Under the pieces are notes generated by a model. It searched no databases, was not told the DNA's origin, and was given only the letters and a program-made list of their open reading frames with translations. A DNA stretch of 14,317 nucleotides from contig URYU01000031.1 in the NCBI GenBank assembly GCA_900552155.1, positions 1 through 14,317 of the forward strand, read 5' to 3'. Both the position numbers and the translations under genes were made by a program. Source of the stretch: an uncultured Collinsella sp. (GTDB lineage: Bacteria; Actinomycetota; Coriobacteriia; Coriobacteriales; Coriobacteriaceae). Positions 13,401-14,317 of the stretch are shown here, in pieces. The first letter of the stretch is position 1. Every line of letters begins with the position of its first letter.

Positions 13401-14303
13401 GTGTCGCACGGTTAGATCGACATCGGCAGGGAGTGTATAGCTGGGGTCGCGGCTTACGCGCACCTCTAGCGGGGCATCTTCGGTCCCCTTGTTTTCATAC
13501 CAACCCAAGAAGCGATAGCCATCGGGCAGCTTGCCGTCCTCGGACAGAGGCTTATTGTCCTTATCTCGTACCTGCACGGTATAGGAGCTCGTTCCATTCT
13601 CGCCCGGCTGCACGTCCACATGAGTATTACCCACGCCAACGCGCTGGGTCACATCACCGAGTTCATCCTGCTCATTGCCTTCGAACACCGTCATGATGTT
13701 CGAAACATAGTCGCTGTACACGGGATAGATATCGGTGGGGCCGACCACGGCAATCTCGCTGCCCACGGGATAGAATGCTCCCTTGTTTTTCAGATCAGCC
13801 AGCTGATCTGAGGTAATGGCAGCATAGGCGCCATTCATGCTCTTATCGGCGTTCGGCTGCGTGGTCCATCCAATAAACGTCGCGGTAGGCGGCAAGCCGC
13901 CGCGATCCGCGGGGGCAGCCGGCGTCAAACCGACGCCATAGCGGTACCAGTCCGTGGACGGATCGTGTGCCTTGCCGTCTTTCCAATCAAGCGTCTCGCC
14001 CTTAACGTTATAGAGCAGCACCTGCGCCTCGTATGAAGCGATAAAGAGGTCATTGCCCTTGAAGCCCTCACTCTCGGCATGATCCTTGCCGTTGTCGGCA
14101 GTGTAGATAGAGGTCGCCTCGTGCTTCGTGTTGTCCTGAACGCGCTTGCCATCCCTCACAGCAGCACCATCGGTCTTGCCGTCAAACCAGCTGTTGTCTT
14201 GGCCAATGTGGTTCACACGCACATCGGGTTCGCGGAACCACCCCATAAAGCGGTAACCGTCGTTCGCCTCGCTCAGCCACTCAGGCTTTGCAGAGGTCTC
14301 CTG
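10440..14303 (-). CDS. Large Listeria/Bacteroides-repeat surface protein, 5' end missing or broken
   Basis: The frame is open for 1287 residues from just after an in-frame TAG (14304-14306) to the TAA at 10440. It is built of InlB B-type (Listeria-Bacteroides) repeat pieces with the recurring GYRFxGW pattern: FMGWF (about 18-22), GYRFLGWYENKG (about 258), GYKFLGW (about 554), KYDFVGW (about 858). Repeated phrases such as DIYPVYSDY, YPVYAKYDV and LYPVYRP close the units. Near the C-terminus, ALTIVKKTTDAGAMGQTFRFKVARK (about 1143-1168) resembles pilin-type isopeptide domains (FctA/Spy0128-like), and the protein ends with NTRAKDKWVDGGSRAKNVWENGTLRG. There is no signal peptide, RBS or plausible start near 14303; the ATG at 14246 sits inside a repeat motif and is not credible as a start. 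Either the true 5' part is beyond the window in another frame or past the TAG, or the gene is disrupted. No LPxTG is present, so display may depend on the downstream partners. Function is inferred to be adhesion or matrix. Confidence 0.78.
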   Translation of the reverse strand, partial: QETSAKPEWLSEANDGYRFMGWFREPDVRVNHIGQDNSWFDGKTDGAAVRDGKRVQDNTKHEATSIYTADNGKDHAESEGFKGNDLFIASYEAQVLLYNVKGETLDWKDGKAHDPSTDWYRYGVGLTPAAPADRGGLPPTATFIGWTTQPNADKSMNGAYAAITSDQLADLKNKGAFYPVGSEIAVVGPTDIYPVYSDYVSNIMTVFEGNEQDELGDVTQRVGVGNTHVDVQPGENGTSSYTVQVRDKDNKPLSEDGKLPDGYRFLGWYENKGTEDAPLEVRVSRDPSYTLPADVDLTVRHTYIARFEYRVDYYVRAYTNHEFTDSKLLCSVWNRYRTPFEENVGSTFVRENVVHWGPEHVDHGIKDRYDETCGTRFTANTLVVSPLNAYSHNVKNDTGADTLKNLYADTDFPGAATLSDTWTSASLNVTVKPVNDRYRLNFWTLERDGEYWTYVKNPIESMVRTDKKYYVRAMITTDVNFYNKGDKVVRTATRRYESNLLQAKVNGVDPTFTYYYPHVNTSVKVAEKPEDGEKGSYESPLTLEASPTDAEMAVPGYKFLGWISTAEVQQDSPVWKYIYDVAGDPYVTSDPEKATPYLATPDSKVTQCQDAYPVYAKYDVNYTTNLYRAGFKGTDKVNVPRYDIDPVINADTDPATATVTPDVTTPVYKAGGELYKLQKVEIELPNGEVQELKPNGDNSYSHQVKPGGAYTFVAYYSPLAVVYHLNASKVDGKVAQQGDMLGNLDGGIPKPTYDVRTIDADTGAFNVFVGWTEAQPAPGKGYVAWSEGIRMVSASTVVKAPMELYPVYRPSLVTVQSNIDSNLANPALVRGLGRTDSGDQISLEVKAVKEVVGIDGTKYDFVGWSRDYEPDGKYTLLTDDEKYPLEGSEPFESVTYTAVYKIAPYKVRYHGVDGSVVFTATVDSDGERATGAGFVHNVDVPKVDESGNPVYDDNGNPEMEKKSVAYDPDAHSKIVALLDEQAASGDVRELFLEWQYVPDGGAAKSWDEFKDEPVKGDMDLYPVTYRVAANDTSDTERPVAMTAQLKWLLDPNAANTVDNNADEAPFKACFAEPFMGTQLTVTVKRASYGPDASMTEEPVNDQYVSLYSLGSGNGSFDLANRLESKKTGEGKQGDGNAVFDFAKTHALTIVKKTTDAGAMGQTFRFKVARKASEDSPAETRMVEVKVSERCDEDGETWYVGSVQFAAPTGIYTVVEDTAWAWRYQGELSTPGKAPGKSAELVISSAASAGDTVVTCVNTRAKDKWVDGGSRAKNVWENGTLRGEDKDD

Positions 14304-14317
14304 CTAAGACGTAACCG

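Noticed and set aside
14244..14246. ATG as the start of the giant repeat protein
   Set aside because: This Met lies inside a GYRFxGW repeat motif, there is no ribosome-binding site, the frame continues upstream with repeat-like sequence, and no signal peptide follows.

Overview
The window looks like chromosome of a high-G+C Gram-positive gut actinobacterium of the class Coriobacteriia, most like Collinsella. That placement rests on coding style, on LAxTG-type cell-wall sorting signals, and on remembered resemblance of the intergenic repeats and surface operons; nothing in the window proves the genus. There are no RNA genes, no transposase, no cas genes and no phage genes.

Layout. On the minus strand at the left edge lie the first 87 codons of a Kup potassium transporter (1-262) and, upstream of it, a nitroreductase-family flavoprotein (422-1270), separated by a perfect 15-bp-stem palindrome (386-420). 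Divergent from these is a plus-strand LTA-synthase-type phosphoglycerol transferase (1484-3784). All remaining genes are minus-strand cell-surface genes: a 1362-residue sorting-signal protein with FG-GAP-like, FN3-like and Ig-like parts (4225-8313), and further upstream a tight three-gene cluster with overlapping or near-touching ends. That cluster is a large Listeria/Bacteroides-repeat (InlB B-type) protein whose 5' end is cut or broken (10440-14303), a TasA/camelysin-like protein with a SipW-type signal (9878-10447), and a small LAATG-anchored protein (9177-9875). The three probably make one surface structure; no sortase or SipW-like peptidase lies inside the window.

The most unusual material is intergenic and brackets the 1362-residue surface protein. 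Upstream of it is an array of fifteen 15-bp motifs that alternate strictly in orientation at a 31-bp step with 16-bp, mostly different spacers (8437-8884); downstream is a four-copy array of the same motif and step (4029-4136). Outside the arrays sit two copies of a ~70-bp structured core (3842-3911 and 8974-9042) in opposite orientations. Each is enclosed by its own perfectly self-complementary arms (30 bp and 14 bp), although the two arm pairs are largely different in sequence; the apical stem also carries a compensatory base-pair change. Each core presents the same strand to transcription arriving from the gene before it, so a terminator or 3'-UTR role is plausible. A half copy (9090-9175) and a stand-alone apical hairpin (3997-4019) belong to the same family. 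Two perfect 13-bp direct repeats plus a shorter copy, spaced 22 and 43 bp, lie just upstream of the surface-protein start.
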